Source of the DNA: Acidimicrobiaceae bacterium
GTDB lineage: Bacteria > Actinomycetota > Acidimicrobiia > Acidimicrobiales > Aldehydirespiratoraceae
NCBI GenBank assembly: GCA_009837445.1
Contig: VXTM01000020.1
Span: 1 to 64,000 of the forward strand
Direction of reading: 5' to 3'
Length of the DNA stretch: 64,000 bases
Position 1 is the stretch's first letter; every line of letters begins with the position of its first letter. The notes beneath the pieces were generated by a model. It made no database searches. It was not told the DNA's origin and saw only the letters and a list, made by a program, of their open reading frames with translations. The position numbers were made by a program, and so were the translations under genes. Positions 20,963 to 31,451 of this stretch are shown here, piece by piece.

Positions 20963-21967
20963 TCAGCTCATGGCCACGTCAATGCGCACGTCGGGTCCGA
21001 GGCGCTCCACCGCGGTGATCGAGCCCCTCACGATGTCGGTTATGGACTCGGCTCCCGGTCCCGAGAGTATGGGCGCCCCATCGTCGCCGCCGAAGAGGGC
21101 CGGCGCGACGTACAAGACGAAGCTGTCGACGAGCCCGGCCCGCACGAACGCGCCAGCAGCCGCCGGGCCGCCCTCGATGAGAGCCTGGGTGGCGCCGTCG
21201 GAACCCAGCCGCACCACCAAGTCGTCGAGGGAGCCCTCCCACTGCAGGCACGGATGGACTCGAGCCCCCCTTGCAGCCGACCCGACCACCACCCGCCGGG
21301 GCTGGACCACCCCGGTCGGCTCGCGGCCGTCGCTCCAGACCCGGCCGCCGGGCGGGGTCCAGTGGCGGACGGTGAGGCTGGGGTTGTCGGCCCGTACCGT
21401 GCCTGCGCCCACGATTACCGCGTCGGAGACGGCCCGCAGGCGGTGAGCATCGGTGCGAGCCTCCAAGGACGTGATCCACTGCGACGTGCCGTCGGGTGCC
21501 GCGGTGCGGCCGTCGATGCTGGCCGCCAGCTTGGCGACCATCCAGGGCCGGCCGGTGCGCCGGTGGTGCAGGTACGCCAGGAGCTGGCGCTCGACCTCGG
21601 CCTGCCGTACCCCGACCAGCACCTCGATGCCCTCCGACTGCAGCCTGGCCACGCCGGCGCCCGAGACCGCAGGGTCGGGGTCGAGCACGGCGATCACCAC
21701 CCGGCGGATGCCGGCCTTGATGATCTCGTCGGTGCACGGCCCGGTTCGACCCTGGTGGTCGCACGGCTCGAGCGTGGTAATGAGGGTGGCGCCCTTGGCG
21801 GCCGGGCCCGCTGAGGTCAGTGCGTGGCGTTCGGCGTGGGGACCGCCGGGCGGGCTGGTCGCCCCCGTGAAGGCGCTGCCGTTGGGGGTTATCACCAGGC
21901 AGCCGACCCACGGATTGGGGCTAGTGAGGTGGCGAACAAACGAAGCAGCCTCGATGGCCTTGTCCAT
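20963..21967 (-). CDS. ribD: Bifunctional riboflavin deaminase/reductase
   Basis: TSPNPWVGCLV, PHAERHAL, TTLEPCDHQGRTGPCTD; reductase MVAKLAASIDGRTAAPDGTSQWI. Confidence 0.94.
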   Translation of the reverse strand: MDKAIEAASFVRHLTSPNPWVGCLVITPNGSAFTGATSPPGGPHAERHALTSAGPAAKGATLITTLEPCDHQGRTGPCTDEIIKAGIRRVVIAVLDPDPAVSGAGVARLQSEGIEVLVGVRQAEVERQLLAYLHHRRTGRPWMVAKLAASIDGRTAAPDGTSQWITSLEARTDAHRLRAVSDAVIVGAGTVRADNPSLTVRHWTPPGGRVWSDGREPTGVVQPRRVVVGSAARGARVHPCLQWEGSLDDLVVRLGSDGATQALIEGGPAAAGAFVRAGLVDSFVLYVAPALFGGDDGAPILSGPGAESITDIVRGSITAVERLGPDVRIDVAMS

Positions 21968-22067
21968 GGCCCCCTCCCAGCGGCCGCCCGCTCGGCTCTT
22001 GGGCGCGGTCACATTGCGAGAGGGGACCGTCCACTCCGCTGGGGTCACGGGTTCGGGCGGGGCCGGC

Positions 22068-22577
22068 TCACCCGCCGTGGGGGTGAGGGTCGTAGTTGTC
22101 GACGAGAAGCCGCACGGCATGGCCGACCACGTCAATGACGGCATCGACCGTCTCGACGCATCCCTTCGAGGAGCCGGGGGTGTTCAGGACCAGCGCGGTG
22201 CCGAGCGTGCCGGCCACGCCTCGTGACAGGCGACCCAGGGGATTGACCAGGCGCATGGCCTCTGCCAGTCCCGGAGCCTCCCGATCGATCACCGCCTTGG
22301 TCCCCTCCGGGGTGGAGTCGCGGGGTCCGAACCCGGTGCCTCCGGTGGTGACGATCAGGCCATGGAAGCCGCCGGCCAGCCGTCGCAGTTCGCCCGCCAC
22401 CGAATCCACGCCGTCAGCGATCGCGGCTCGCTCCACCACGCGCCATCCGGCCCCTGCGAGGTAGGCCTCCAGCGCCTCGCCGCTGCGGTCCTGCCGGGTC
22501 CCTTGCACCACACCGTCGGACACGGTGAGCACCTTGGCCTCCATGCCGGATTCGCCGCTGCCGTCGCCGTGTCCCAT
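22068..22577 (-). CDS. Molybdenum cofactor biosynthesis protein (MogA/MoaB family)
   Basis: TVSDGVVQGTRQDRSG; LIVTTGGTGFGPRDSTPEGT. Confidence 0.92.
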   Translation of the reverse strand: MGHGDGSGESGMEAKVLTVSDGVVQGTRQDRSGEALEAYLAGAGWRVVERAAIADGVDSVAGELRRLAGGFHGLIVTTGGTGFGPRDSTPEGTKAVIDREAPGLAEAMRLVNPLGRLSRGVAGTLGTALVLNTPGSSKGCVETVDAVIDVVGHAVRLLVDNYDPHPHGG

Positions 22578-22663
22578 GCCTTCGACCCTACCCACAGCCT
22601 CCCCACCTCACCCCACCCGAACTGGCAGCACAATGCACGCATACCGTGCACAACGCTGCCAAT

Positions 22664-23824
22664 TCAGGTCCGGCGCCAGCGGAACAGGGCCATGCCGTCG
22701 TGCTCGGCGCCGGGCAGCAGCATGGCTCCGCTGCCGTGGGGTGACCAGGGCTCGGCCGGGGCAGGCAACGGCTCCAAACGACCGTCGGCTGTCATCTCGG
22801 CCGCAACCGCAAGCGTCTCGGCGGCCGTGAGGGTGCAGACGCTATAAACCAGCTCGCCACCCGGCCGCAGCAACCCGGCGGCCGCGTGCAGCAGATCGGC
22901 CTGTAGACGGGTCAGCCTCGGCACGGCCGACGGCTCGATGCGCCAGCGGGCGTCGGGACGCCGCCTGAGTGCACCCAGCCCGCTGCACGGCGCGTCCACC
23001 AGCACCGCGTCGAAGCAGCCCGGCCGCAACGGCGGACAACGACCGTCGGCTGCCACCACAGACATGGAGCCGGCGTCCAGTGACTCCCGGTTGGCCTTCA
23101 TCAGCCCGATCCGTCCCAGTTGGGAGTCGCATGCGATCACGGAAGCGCCGCGCCCGGCCAGCGCAGTGGCCTTGCCGCCCGGCGCGGCGCACATGTCGGC
23201 CACCAGATCCCCGGGCTGAACACCCATGGCGTCGATCACCATCTGCGAGCTCAGGTCCTGCACGTAGCCGTCTGCACGGCGGTGGACACGGGCCGGAGCG
23301 TTCATCGACTCCAGGACCTCAAGCGCGGTGTCGTGGCCGAGGTCGGTTGTGAGCGCTTCGACGATCCAGTCGGGATAGCTGAGCCGGGTCGCGTCGTCGG
23401 GCCAGTCCGGCATTCCGGCATCGCCCACCCGTCGCAGCACTGCGTTGACCAGGCCTCGAAGGCTGCGGGGAGTCGCGGCCACCGTGGCGGAGACCGCCGC
23501 GTAGGCCGGGGTGTCCAACGCGATGAGTTGGTAGGCCCCCATGCGGAGCGCGGCTCGGGCGGGAGGTGGCGGAGGCGTTGCCAGGAAGGTGTACAGCGCC
23601 CAGTCCAGAGCCCGGCGGCGGCGGGTGACGCCGTAGACGAGCTCGGTGGCGAAGGCCCGGTCACGCTCGTCCAGGCCAGACTGAGCCAGAGCGGCGGGCA
23701 GGGCGATGTTGGCGTAGGCGCCGTCGGTGTCGATGCGGACCAGCACATCGATGGCCAGTCGCCTGGCGCTCGGCTCCGCTCCCCCGCTTCCGGCGGCGCC
23801 GGTCCGTCGATCGGTCCGGCTCAC
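22664..23824 (-). CDS. rsmB: 16S rRNA m5C967 methyltransferase (RsmB/Sun)
   Basis: NusB-like N-terminus; DMCAAPGGKATAL; DAPCSGLGALRRRPD. Confidence 0.94.
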   Translation of the reverse strand: MSRTDRRTGAAGSGGAEPSARRLAIDVLVRIDTDGAYANIALPAALAQSGLDERDRAFATELVYGVTRRRRALDWALYTFLATPPPPPARAALRMGAYQLIALDTPAYAAVSATVAATPRSLRGLVNAVLRRVGDAGMPDWPDDATRLSYPDWIVEALTTDLGHDTALEVLESMNAPARVHRRADGYVQDLSSQMVIDAMGVQPGDLVADMCAAPGGKATALAGRGASVIACDSQLGRIGLMKANRESLDAGSMSVVAADGRCPPLRPGCFDAVLVDAPCSGLGALRRRPDARWRIEPSAVPRLTRLQADLLHAAAGLLRPGGELVYSVCTLTAAETLAVAAEMTADGRLEPLPAPAEPWSPHGSGAMLLPGAEHDGMALFRWRRT

Positions 23825-24729
23825 TGGTCGAACTGCTCGCCGCCCGTGAGGCGAGCCCCGTTGGCCCAGTCGCGGGCGCCGGCCGCGGCCCGACCCTCCG
23901 ACTGCACGGTCACCAGCTCCAACGCACCTTCACCGGAGCCGGCCTCCACCGCGGTGCTGCCACCGGATCCAGGCACCAGCGAGATCGTGCCGGGCAGACC
24001 GGACCCGGTCGCGAGTCGGGCCTCCAAGACCTTCAAGCGACGACCTCTGTAGACCGTCCAGGCGCCCCCTACGCGTACCAGCCGCAGCACATGCTCGGCC
24101 GGGGCCGACCAGTCGATTCGCAACTCACCAGGCTCGATCTTGTCGGCCCAGGTCATCTCTCCTGCTTGCGGTACCGGCTCCCCGAACCCCTCGGCGAGGG
24201 CGTCCAGCAGCAGCCCGATGCCCAGCTCGCAGAGCCGGGTCCGCAGCTCGTCGGCCGTCTCTTCCGGCCCGATCCCGGCGGACGCCCGGCGGTACACGGC
24301 GCCGGTGTCGATCTCCGAGGCGACCTCCATGAGGCACACCCCCGTCTCGGTGTCGCCGGCCAGGATGGCCCGCTCCACTGGTGCAGCCCCCCGCCACCGG
24401 GGCAGCTGCGAGAAGTGCAGGTTCACGGTACGACGCGGTTCGAGAACGTCGTCACCGATGTACTCGCCGTAGGCGACGACCACGCCCAGGTTGGCCTCGA
24501 CCGCGACCGCGTCCTTGACGTCGTGGGTGACCTTCAGGCCCAGGACCGCAGCCGCGTCCTCAACCGGCGAGGGCGTCGGCGCCTGGCGCCGCCCCCGGCG
24601 CCTCGGCGGTCGGGTGACCACCAGGGCCACATCGTGTCCGGCCCGGTACAGCGCCTGCAGCGGCGCCACCGCCACCTCCGGGGTGCCGAAGTAGACGACG
24701 CGCCAACCAGAGGCCGAGCGCGCCGTCAC
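23821..24729 (-). CDS. fmt: Methionyl-tRNA formyltransferase
   Basis: VYFGTPEVAVAPL; NLHFSQLPRWRGAAPVERAI. Confidence 0.95.
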   Translation of the reverse strand: MTARSASGWRVVYFGTPEVAVAPLQALYRAGHDVALVVTRPPRRRGRRQAPTPSPVEDAAAVLGLKVTHDVKDAVAVEANLGVVVAYGEYIGDDVLEPRRTVNLHFSQLPRWRGAAPVERAILAGDTETGVCLMEVASEIDTGAVYRRASAGIGPEETADELRTRLCELGIGLLLDALAEGFGEPVPQAGEMTWADKIEPGELRIDWSAPAEHVLRLVRVGGAWTVYRGRRLKVLEARLATGSGLPGTISLVPGSGGSTAVEAGSGEGALELVTVQSEGRAAAGARDWANGARLTGGEQFDQ

Positions 24730-25286
24730 AGCAGGCGCAGACCGCCCGAAGGCTTGTCGCCTCCCGTGTCCGGCAGCCGTGACGATGTCGGCGAGCCGGG
24801 CCCGATCCCCATCTCGCGCAGCGTGCGCAGGGCAGCCTTCCGGGTGGAGTCATCGAGACGCTCGATCAGCAGGGTGCCGTCGAGGTGGTCCAACTCGTGC
24901 TGGAACAGGCGGGCCTCGAGTTCGTCGGCCTCCACGGAGATCTCGTTGCCGTCGAGGTCCCGGCCGACGATGTGGACCTCCTTGGGCCTGACGATCTCCC
25001 AGGTCAGCCCAGGGACCGACAGGCACCCCTCGTCGTAGACCCACTCGCCATCGGACTCGACGATCTGCGGGTTGACGATGGTGCGGGGGCCGTCACCCAT
25101 GTCCCATACGAACAGGCGCTTCTGCACCCCGATCTGAGGGGCGGCCAGACCGATGCCGTCCGCGCTGTACATGGTCTCGACCATGCCCTCGACGATCCGC
25201 ACCAGAGTGCCGTCGACGTTGTCCACGTCGGCGGCGCGGCGCCGCAGGACCGGATCACCGATGATGCGTATGTCGTAGGGGGCCAC
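24726..25286 (-). CDS. def: Peptide deformylase
   Basis: GIGLAAPQIG, EGCLS, HELDH motifs. Confidence 0.96.
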   Translation of the reverse strand: MAPYDIRIIGDPVLRRRAADVDNVDGTLVRIVEGMVETMYSADGIGLAAPQIGVQKRLFVWDMGDGPRTIVNPQIVESDGEWVYDEGCLSVPGLTWEIVRPKEVHIVGRDLDGNEISVEADELEARLFQHELDHLDGTLLIERLDDSTRKAALRTLREMGIGPGSPTSSRLPDTGGDKPSGGLRLL

Positions 25287-25311
25287 TGCTGTTTGAGGCT
25301 ACCGTCGCGGC

Positions 25312-25944
25312 GTGGCCGATCCCGCTGCCCAGCCCGCCGGCGGCCAGTACTTCGAAGCCGAGCCTGCCGCCGCCACCTCGCCCCGGTCGATCACGGCGGA
25401 CATCGGCGGGATGCAGCTCAGATTCGAGACCGATTCGGGGGTGTTCTCACCCGGCCGGCTGGACCCGGGCACCCGCCTGCTGCTGGCAGAGGCGCCGCCG
25501 CTGGCCGCCGGCGCTCAGCGGGTGCTCGACCTGGGCTGCGGATGGGGCCCGATCGCCTGCTTCGTCGCTCTGCGCTCCCCCGCCGCGGAGGTGCTGGCAA
25601 TGGACGTGAACGAGCGGGCTCTGGCCCTGACGGCGCGAAACGCAGAGGCCACCGGTGCGGGAAACGTGACGGTGGCACACCCGGACGAGGTGGACCCCGA
25701 CCGCCGCTTCGACCGCATCCTGTGCAATCCGCCCATCCGCATCGGCAAGCCTGCTCTGCACGAACTGCTGGCCACATGGCTGGACCGGCTGGCGGCCGGC
25801 GGGCGAGCCCACCTAGTGGTGCAACGCCATCTGGGCAGCGACTCGCTGGCCCGATGGCTGACCAACCGGGACCACCGCGTCACCCGCCTGGCGTCCAAGA
25901 GGGGCTACCGGCTTCTGGAGGTAGGCCCGCTGGGACTTTCTTGA
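25312..25944 (+). CDS. Class I SAM-dependent methyltransferase (RsmC/RlmG-like)
   Basis: VLDLGCGWGPIA; FDRILCNPPIRIGK. Confidence 0.88.
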   Translation: MADPAAQPAGGQYFEAEPAAATSPRSITADIGGMQLRFETDSGVFSPGRLDPGTRLLLAEAPPLAAGAQRVLDLGCGWGPIACFVALRSPAAEVLAMDVNERALALTARNAEATGAGNVTVAHPDEVDPDRRFDRILCNPPIRIGKPALHELLATWLDRLAAGGRAHLVVQRHLGSDSLARWLTNRDHRVTRLASKRGYRLLEVGPLGLS

Positions 25945-25984
25945 TGTGGTTGACCTCACCACAGCGGAACAACTACATCAAGAA
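25938..25984. terminator. Long hairpin between convergent methyltransferase and priA, likely bidirectional terminator
   Basis: TTCTTGATGTGGTTG - 17 nt - CAACTACATCAAGAA (15 bp with one G.U). Confidence 0.6.
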
Positions 25985-26001
25985 CGGACCTTGCACGCCT
26001 C

Positions 26002-27735
26002 TCAGACCCGTAGGGGGTCCACTTCGACCCGCAGACGCGCGGCTGGACGGGGGGTGCGGGCCAGCAGGTCCAGCAGCGGGCCATGTGACGGCGCGCGCAG
26101 CAGGAACCGTCCGTCCAACGAGCCCCGGATGCTCACCGCCGTGTCGGCTGATTCTCGCAGCGTCTCGATGAAGGCTTCTGCCCCCGGTCCGGAGACCACG
26201 GCCTGGGCGCTATGGGGCGGCAGGTCCATCTCCCGGCGTCGCCGGCGCTCGATGTCGGCCACGATTGACGGGTCGGCGAGCACCGCGGCCCGCACCACCG
26301 GATGATCGGGCTGGCGGGTCTGGACCACGAGGCGCCCCTCGCCCCGACGCCCGCCCACCAGCCGGGCACCGCGGGCCAGCAGCGCCAACGCCTGCTCCGA
26401 GGCCCTCTGCCGGGGCGCCAGCAACTCCTGGTCGAAGTCCAGGAACACCACTGCCGCCACGGACTGCAGGCGCCACAGCACAGCCTCGGTGCCCACCACA
26501 ATCCGCTCGGCGCCCACCCGGTCCGACTCCGCGGTCAACTCCCCCACCGGCTCCCCGGTGAGCGAAGCGAGATCCTCGCGGGCCCGGGTGACGCCGATGC
26601 GCAGGTTGCGAAGCACCGTCGAACCGCAGTGGGCGCACACAACCGGGCGTCGTTCACTTCCGTCTGCCGCCACTAGCACGTCGTCGACGAGTCTCATCGG
26701 CAGCCGCCCATCGGTGGTGCGGGCCAGCTCGCCGCAGGCCTTGCAGGCCAGCAGCCGACCGCGGCCCTTGCGGTTGAGCACGATTGCGACCCTTCCCCGA
26801 GCCCGGGCCAGACGATCGCGCAGACCCTCGGCGAACAGGCCGCCCCGGACCGGGTCGTCGAGACGACGATCCAGCACGTCGACCGCGGGCCAGCCGTCAC
26901 GCTCGGCTGCCCTTCCCACCTCTCTCAATTCACCCGCTTCGAGCGCCTCCAGCGTCGGGACGGGTGACACCAGCACGGCGGGCGCCCCAGCCCGCCGGGC
27001 CCGCTCCAGGGCCACCTCGCGGGCGTGCCAGGTCGGGGCCTGCTCGCTCTGGAGGCCCTCGGAGTGCTCGTCCAGCACCACCACCGCGGCCAGGTGCGGC
27101 ATGGGCATCCACACCGCAGTACGGGTGCCGACCACCGTGGCGCCGGCCGCGGCCTGAGCCCAGTCGTCGAATCCCAGGGCGACCCGAACGCCCTGCCGTC
27201 TGAGATCGGTCGCGATGCGGCGAGCATGGGCGAGGGCTGGCACGACGATCAGCGCGTCGCCCCGGCGAGTCGCGGCGCCAGCCAAGGCCAGACAGTCGTC
27301 CGCGGGCGGGCAACGCAGCACGGTCACTGCGCTGGGATGAGAGAACAGGTCGTCGTGGCGCTCGGGCGAGCCACTGCTGGGCGTGGGCGCCGCGATCCGG
27401 GCGGGTGCGGGGCTGGCGACCACCCGGGGCGGCGACGCGACCCGCAGGAAGTGCACGGTGCGGCCGGCCCACCGCCAGGCAGCCCAGCGGGCCAGGCTGA
27501 GGACGTCCGCGGGCGGACCCATGCCGGTGAGTCGCTCCAGGTGCTGGAGTTCCACGCCCGCGGGCGGATCGACCCCGACCTCGGTGATCCAGCCCCGCAT
27601 GCGGCGACCGCCGAGGGAGAACCGCACGATCGAGCCCGCCGCCAGCCGTTCGGCCCGGCCATCGGCGTGCCAGGCATCCGGGACCGAGTAGTCGAACATC
27701 CGGTCGAGGCGGACCACGTCGGGCAGCACCCGCAC
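26002..27735 (-). CDS. priA: Degenerate PriA-like primosomal protein N' (start approximate, GTG at 27735)
   Basis: RVLPDVVRLDRMFDYSVPD 3'BD domain; GVTRAREDL, VVGTEAVLW motifs; position beside metK and def/fmt. Confidence 0.88.
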   Translation of the reverse strand: MRVLPDVVRLDRMFDYSVPDAWHADGRAERLAAGSIVRFSLGGRRMRGWITEVGVDPPAGVELQHLERLTGMGPPADVLSLARWAAWRWAGRTVHFLRVASPPRVVASPAPARIAAPTPSSGSPERHDDLFSHPSAVTVLRCPPADDCLALAGAATRRGDALIVVPALAHARRIATDLRRQGVRVALGFDDWAQAAAGATVVGTRTAVWMPMPHLAAVVVLDEHSEGLQSEQAPTWHAREVALERARRAGAPAVLVSPVPTLEALEAGELREVGRAAERDGWPAVDVLDRRLDDPVRGGLFAEGLRDRLARARGRVAIVLNRKGRGRLLACKACGELARTTDGRLPMRLVDDVLVAADGSERRPVVCAHCGSTVLRNLRIGVTRAREDLASLTGEPVGELTAESDRVGAERIVVGTEAVLWRLQSVAAVVFLDFDQELLAPRQRASEQALALLARGARLVGGRRGEGRLVVQTRQPDHPVVRAAVLADPSIVADIERRRRREMDLPPHSAQAVVSGPGAEAFIETLRESADTAVSIRGSLDGRFLLRAPSHGPLLDLLARTPRPAARLRVEVDPLRV

Positions 27736-27839
27736 GATCAATCCCTCTGAGGCGCTGTCTCCCTTCGCAGCGCTTTCTGCCGGCGCTGGGGGCTCGCCGG
27801 GCGTCTCCTCGAAGGAGAGCCGGCCCTGACTGCCGGAGT

Positions 27840-29057
27840 TCAGAGGCCGAGAGCCGACTTCAGGTCGGCCAAGCGGTCGGTGCTCTCCCAAGTGAACAGC
27901 GCGGCACGGCGCTCGGCCTTCTCTTCGTTGAACATCTCCTCGTCACCGGACCGGCCGAAGTGGCCGTAGGCCGCGGTCGGGGTGTAGATGGGCTCCAGCA
28001 GGCCCAAGTCCCGCACGATGGCCGCGGGGCGCAGGTCGAACACGTCCCTCACCGCCCTCTCGATCTGGGCCCGGTCCACGGTCTCGGTGCCGAAGGTCTC
28101 GACCATCAGCGACAGCGGCTCGGCCATGCCAATGGCGTAGGCCACCTGAAGTTCGCAGCGCGACGCGGCACCCGCGGCCACGATGTGCTTGGCCACCCAG
28201 CGGGCCGCGTACGAGGCCGAGCGGTCCACCTTGGACGGATCCTTTCCCGAGAAGGCGCCGCCGCCGTGGCGAGCCATGCCGCCGTAGGTGTCGACGATGA
28301 TCTTGCGGCCGGTCAAGCCCGAATCGCCCTTCGGCCCGCCGGTCTCGAACTTGCCTGTCGGGTTGACAATCACCTTGTAGTCGTCTCCGGCGAACTGCGG
28401 GCACTGCTCACTGATGACCGGCTCGATGATCTGCTCGTTGACGTCGGGACGGATCATTCGATCGCGGTCGATGCCAGGACCGTGCTGGGTCGACACCAGC
28501 ACGGTGCGCAGGCGTACGGGCCGGCTGCCCTCGTACTCGATGCTGACCTGGGTCTTGCCGTCGGGTCGCAGGTACGGGATCGTTCCGGCCCGGCGTACTT
28601 CAGCATGGCGCGCCGCCAGCCGGTGGGCGAGATGGATGGGTAGGGGCATCATCACATCGGTCTCGTCGCAGGCATAGCCGAACATCATCCCCTGGTCGCC
28701 TGCGCCCTGGTCGTCGGAGTCTCCGTCGGTGCGATCCACGCCCATAGCGATGTCAGGCGACTGATCGCCGATCGCCACCACCACGCCGCAGGTGTGGCCG
28801 TCGAAGCCGAAGGCAGCGTCGTCGTAGCCGGTAGCGCAGATCGTCTGCCGCACGATGTTCGGGATCTCTACGTAAGCCTCGGTGCGGATCTCGCCCGCGA
28901 CGACCGCAAGGCCCGTAGTGACCAGCGTCTCGCAGGCCACCCGGCTATTGGGATCGGCGTCGATCAGAGCGTCGAGGATGGCGTCCGAGATCTGGTCGGC
29001 CAGCTTGTCGGGATGGCCCTCGGTCACCGACTCCGAGGTGAAGGTCCAGGTGTTCAA
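27840..29057 (-). CDS. metK: S-adenosylmethionine synthetase
   Basis: [35 protein letters not shown]. Confidence 0.98.
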   Translation of the reverse strand: MNTWTFTSESVTEGHPDKLADQISDAILDALIDADPNSRVACETLVTTGLAVVAGEIRTEAYVEIPNIVRQTICATGYDDAAFGFDGHTCGVVVAIGDQSPDIAMGVDRTDGDSDDQGAGDQGMMFGYACDETDVMMPLPIHLAHRLAARHAEVRRAGTIPYLRPDGKTQVSIEYEGSRPVRLRTVLVSTQHGPGIDRDRMIRPDVNEQIIEPVISEQCPQFAGDDYKVIVNPTGKFETGGPKGDSGLTGRKIIVDTYGGMARHGGGAFSGKDPSKVDRSASYAARWVAKHIVAAGAASRCELQVAYAIGMAEPLSLMVETFGTETVDRAQIERAVRDVFDLRPAAIVRDLGLLEPIYTPTAAYGHFGRSGDEEMFNEEKAERRAALFTWESTDRLADLKSALGL

Positions 29058-30307
29058 GGCCGCTCCCTGCTGTCGCTGGTGTCCTGATCGTCGGCGGGGC
29101 CGCCGCTGGCGGAGCCCATGAGCGAGACCGCGACGTCGAGCACCGCCCGGGCCGCCTCCCGCTTGGTGGTCAGCGGGACATGATGGCGAGCGCCGTCGGC
29201 GGTGAACATCACGATCTCGTTGGTGTCATGACCGAAGCCGACATGCTGCTTGGACACGTCGTTGGCCACGATCACGTCGAGGTTCTTGCGGCGCAGCTTG
29301 GCGACGGCGTTCGATTCGATGTCCTCGGTCTCGGCCGCGAACCCGACGAGCACCTGACCGGGTCCCTTCGAGGCGCCCAGCGCGGCCAGGATGTCGGCTG
29401 TGGGCTCCAGCTCCACCGCGGGCACACCCTGGTCCTTCTTGAGCTTGGTGCCCGAGGGTTGCGCGGGCCGGAAGTCGGCCACCGCGGCCGCCATCACCAC
29501 CAAGTCGGCGTGCGGTGCTTCGAGCTCCACTGCGGCGGCCATCTCAGCAGCCGTCTCCACGGCCACCACCCGGGCTGGCACTCCGGCGGCCCGCTCGCTC
29601 TGGGTGGTGACCAGGACCACGTCCGCGCCCCGGGCCGCGGCCTCCTCGGCGAGCGCCGCGCCCTGCTTGCCAGAGGACCGGTTACTGACGAAGCGCACCG
29701 CGTCGATCGGCTCGCGGGTCCCGCCCGAGGTGACCAGCACCCTTGTCCCGGCCAGGTCTGGAACGGTCAGCACCGCCTCCACCGCGGCGACGATCTCCGT
29801 CGGCTCGGCCATCCGGCCGGGTCCGGCGTCGCCTCCCGCCAGAGGCCCATCGGAGGGGCCTACCATGGTGACCCCGCGTTGGGTGAGTACAGCCAGATTC
29901 TCCTGCACCGACGGCTGCTCCCACATCTCGGTGTGCATCGCCGGGGCCAGCACCACCGGCGCCCGGGTGGCCAGAAGGGTGGCCGTCAGCACGTCGCCGG
30001 AGCGGCCGGTGCGCAGATCCGATATCAGCCTGGCAGTGGCCGGACACACGACGACGGCGTCGGCCCTCTGACCCGCCGCGGTATGAGGGATCGGCCCGGA
30101 CCGATCATTCCAGAGCGAAGTGATCGCCGGTTCCGAGGCCAGAGCCGAGAAGGTGGTCTCCCCCACCATCCGCAGCGCACCATCGGTGAGCACCGGCACG
30201 ACATGGGCTCCGTGGCCCACCAGCCGCCGGCACACCTCCACGGCCTTGTAAGCGGCGATGCCGCCGGTCACGCCGACCACCACGCAGCGGCCGTTGAGCG
30301 CGCTCAT
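29054..30307 (-). CDS. coaBC: Bifunctional phosphopantothenoylcysteine decarboxylase / phosphopantothenate-cysteine ligase
   Basis: [48 protein letters not shown]. Confidence 0.97.
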   Translation of the reverse strand: MSALNGRCVVVGVTGGIAAYKAVEVCRRLVGHGAHVVPVLTDGALRMVGETTFSALASEPAITSLWNDRSGPIPHTAAGQRADAVVVCPATARLISDLRTGRSGDVLTATLLATRAPVVLAPAMHTEMWEQPSVQENLAVLTQRGVTMVGPSDGPLAGGDAGPGRMAEPTEIVAAVEAVLTVPDLAGTRVLVTSGGTREPIDAVRFVSNRSSGKQGAALAEEAAARGADVVLVTTQSERAAGVPARVVAVETAAEMAAAVELEAPHADLVVMAAAVADFRPAQPSGTKLKKDQGVPAVELEPTADILAALGASKGPGQVLVGFAAETEDIESNAVAKLRRKNLDVIVANDVSKQHVGFGHDTNEIVMFTADGARHHVPLTTKREAARAVLDVAVSLMGSASGGPADDQDTSDSRERP

Positions 30308-30328
30308 GGAGTCCTCGTGGACCTCTTG

Positions 30329-30703
30329 TCAGGCGCCGACGTCACCGGCAGGTTCCGGGGAGTCACCCCCAGCACCGCTCTGCTCCGGGTCGCTCACATC
30401 CTGGAGATGTGCTCCCTCGAGCGGACCGGTCTCGTCGGCCGGCGGTTCGGCGTCGGGGTCGACCTCGACCGCCTCGATCTTGCCCGCGGCGACCTCCTCC
30501 AGGGCGATCGACAGGGGCTTGGACGAAGTGGAGACCACCTGCGGCGGCACGGATGCACCGATACCCCCGCCGAGCTGACCGAAGTAGTTGGTGATCTCGC
30601 GGCTTCGAAGCGCAGCCAGGGTCACCAGAACGAACTTGGACTCCGTCCGCTCGAGCAGGTCTTCGATGGCAGGCGTCATCATCGTGTCGTAGCCGTGGGC
30701 CAT
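30329..30703 (-). CDS. rpoZ: RNA polymerase omega subunit with acidic C-terminal extension
   Basis: PAIEDLLERTESKFVLVTLAALRSREI; location between gmk and coaBC. Confidence 0.92.
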   Translation of the reverse strand: MAHGYDTMMTPAIEDLLERTESKFVLVTLAALRSREITNYFGQLGGGIGASVPPQVVSTSSKPLSIALEEVAAGKIEAVEVDPDAEPPADETGPLEGAHLQDVSDPEQSGAGGDSPEPAGDVGA

Positions 30704-30803
30704 GGCGCGCTCCGCTGGATCGGCCGACTAGGGAATCATCACGCTACCAGCGGCACCAGGAGTTCCGAACGGATGGGAGGAGCCGCGCTTGCCCAAGAGA
30801 TGC

Positions 30804-31385
30804 TCAGGTACGCGCCGAAGCTGACCGGCGCCGCTCCCGATCCGAAGCGATGAGGGACTCGATCGCCTCCACGGCCCGGCTAAGGTCGTCGTTCACCACA
30901 ATCTCATAGCCCATCTTGAGGGCCTCGGCTCGTTCCGAGGCGGTCTTCCTCATCCGGCGAGCGATCGTGGTTGGATCGTCACCCCTGAGCTCGAGCCGGG
31001 CCCTCTGATGCTCCGGGCTGGGCGCGTCGACGAAGATCAGCAGGGCGTCAGACAGCAGCTCCCGGACCTGCTGCCCTCCCCGCACGTCGATCTCCAGCAC
31101 CACGTCGGATCCCTCGGGAGGGTCCGGAACCGGCGTGCCCTGCAGGTAGTCGAGGAACTCGACCCACTCGAGAAACCCATCAGCCGCGATCGCGGCCTCG
31201 AAGGCGGCGCGGTCCACGAATCGATAGGCGTCGGCCGGTTCGGAAGGCCGCCGGGGTCGGGTGGTCCACGACCGCGACAGCCACAGCTTCGGGTCGCGCT
31301 CCATGAGCCGTTCGACGATCGTGCCCTTGCCCACACCCCCCGGGCCGGAGACGATGATGACCGATCGGCCCGCTAGCGAGGTCAC
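30804..31385 (-). CDS. gmk: Guanylate kinase (GTG start)
   Basis: IIVSGPGGVGKGTIVERL; SRSWTTRPRRP. Confidence 0.96.
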   Translation of the reverse strand: MTSLAGRSVIIVSGPGGVGKGTIVERLMERDPKLWLSRSWTTRPRRPSEPADAYRFVDRAAFEAAIAADGFLEWVEFLDYLQGTPVPDPPEGSDVVLEIDVRGGQQVRELLSDALLIFVDAPSPEHQRARLELRGDDPTTIARRMRKTASERAEALKMGYEIVVNDDLSRAVEAIESLIASDRERRRSASART

Positions 31386-31451
31386 CCCGCGAGGCTACCG
31401 AGGCGAGCGCACCACGGCCGTATCCACGGCCGCGCCCGGAACCTCGTGCGG

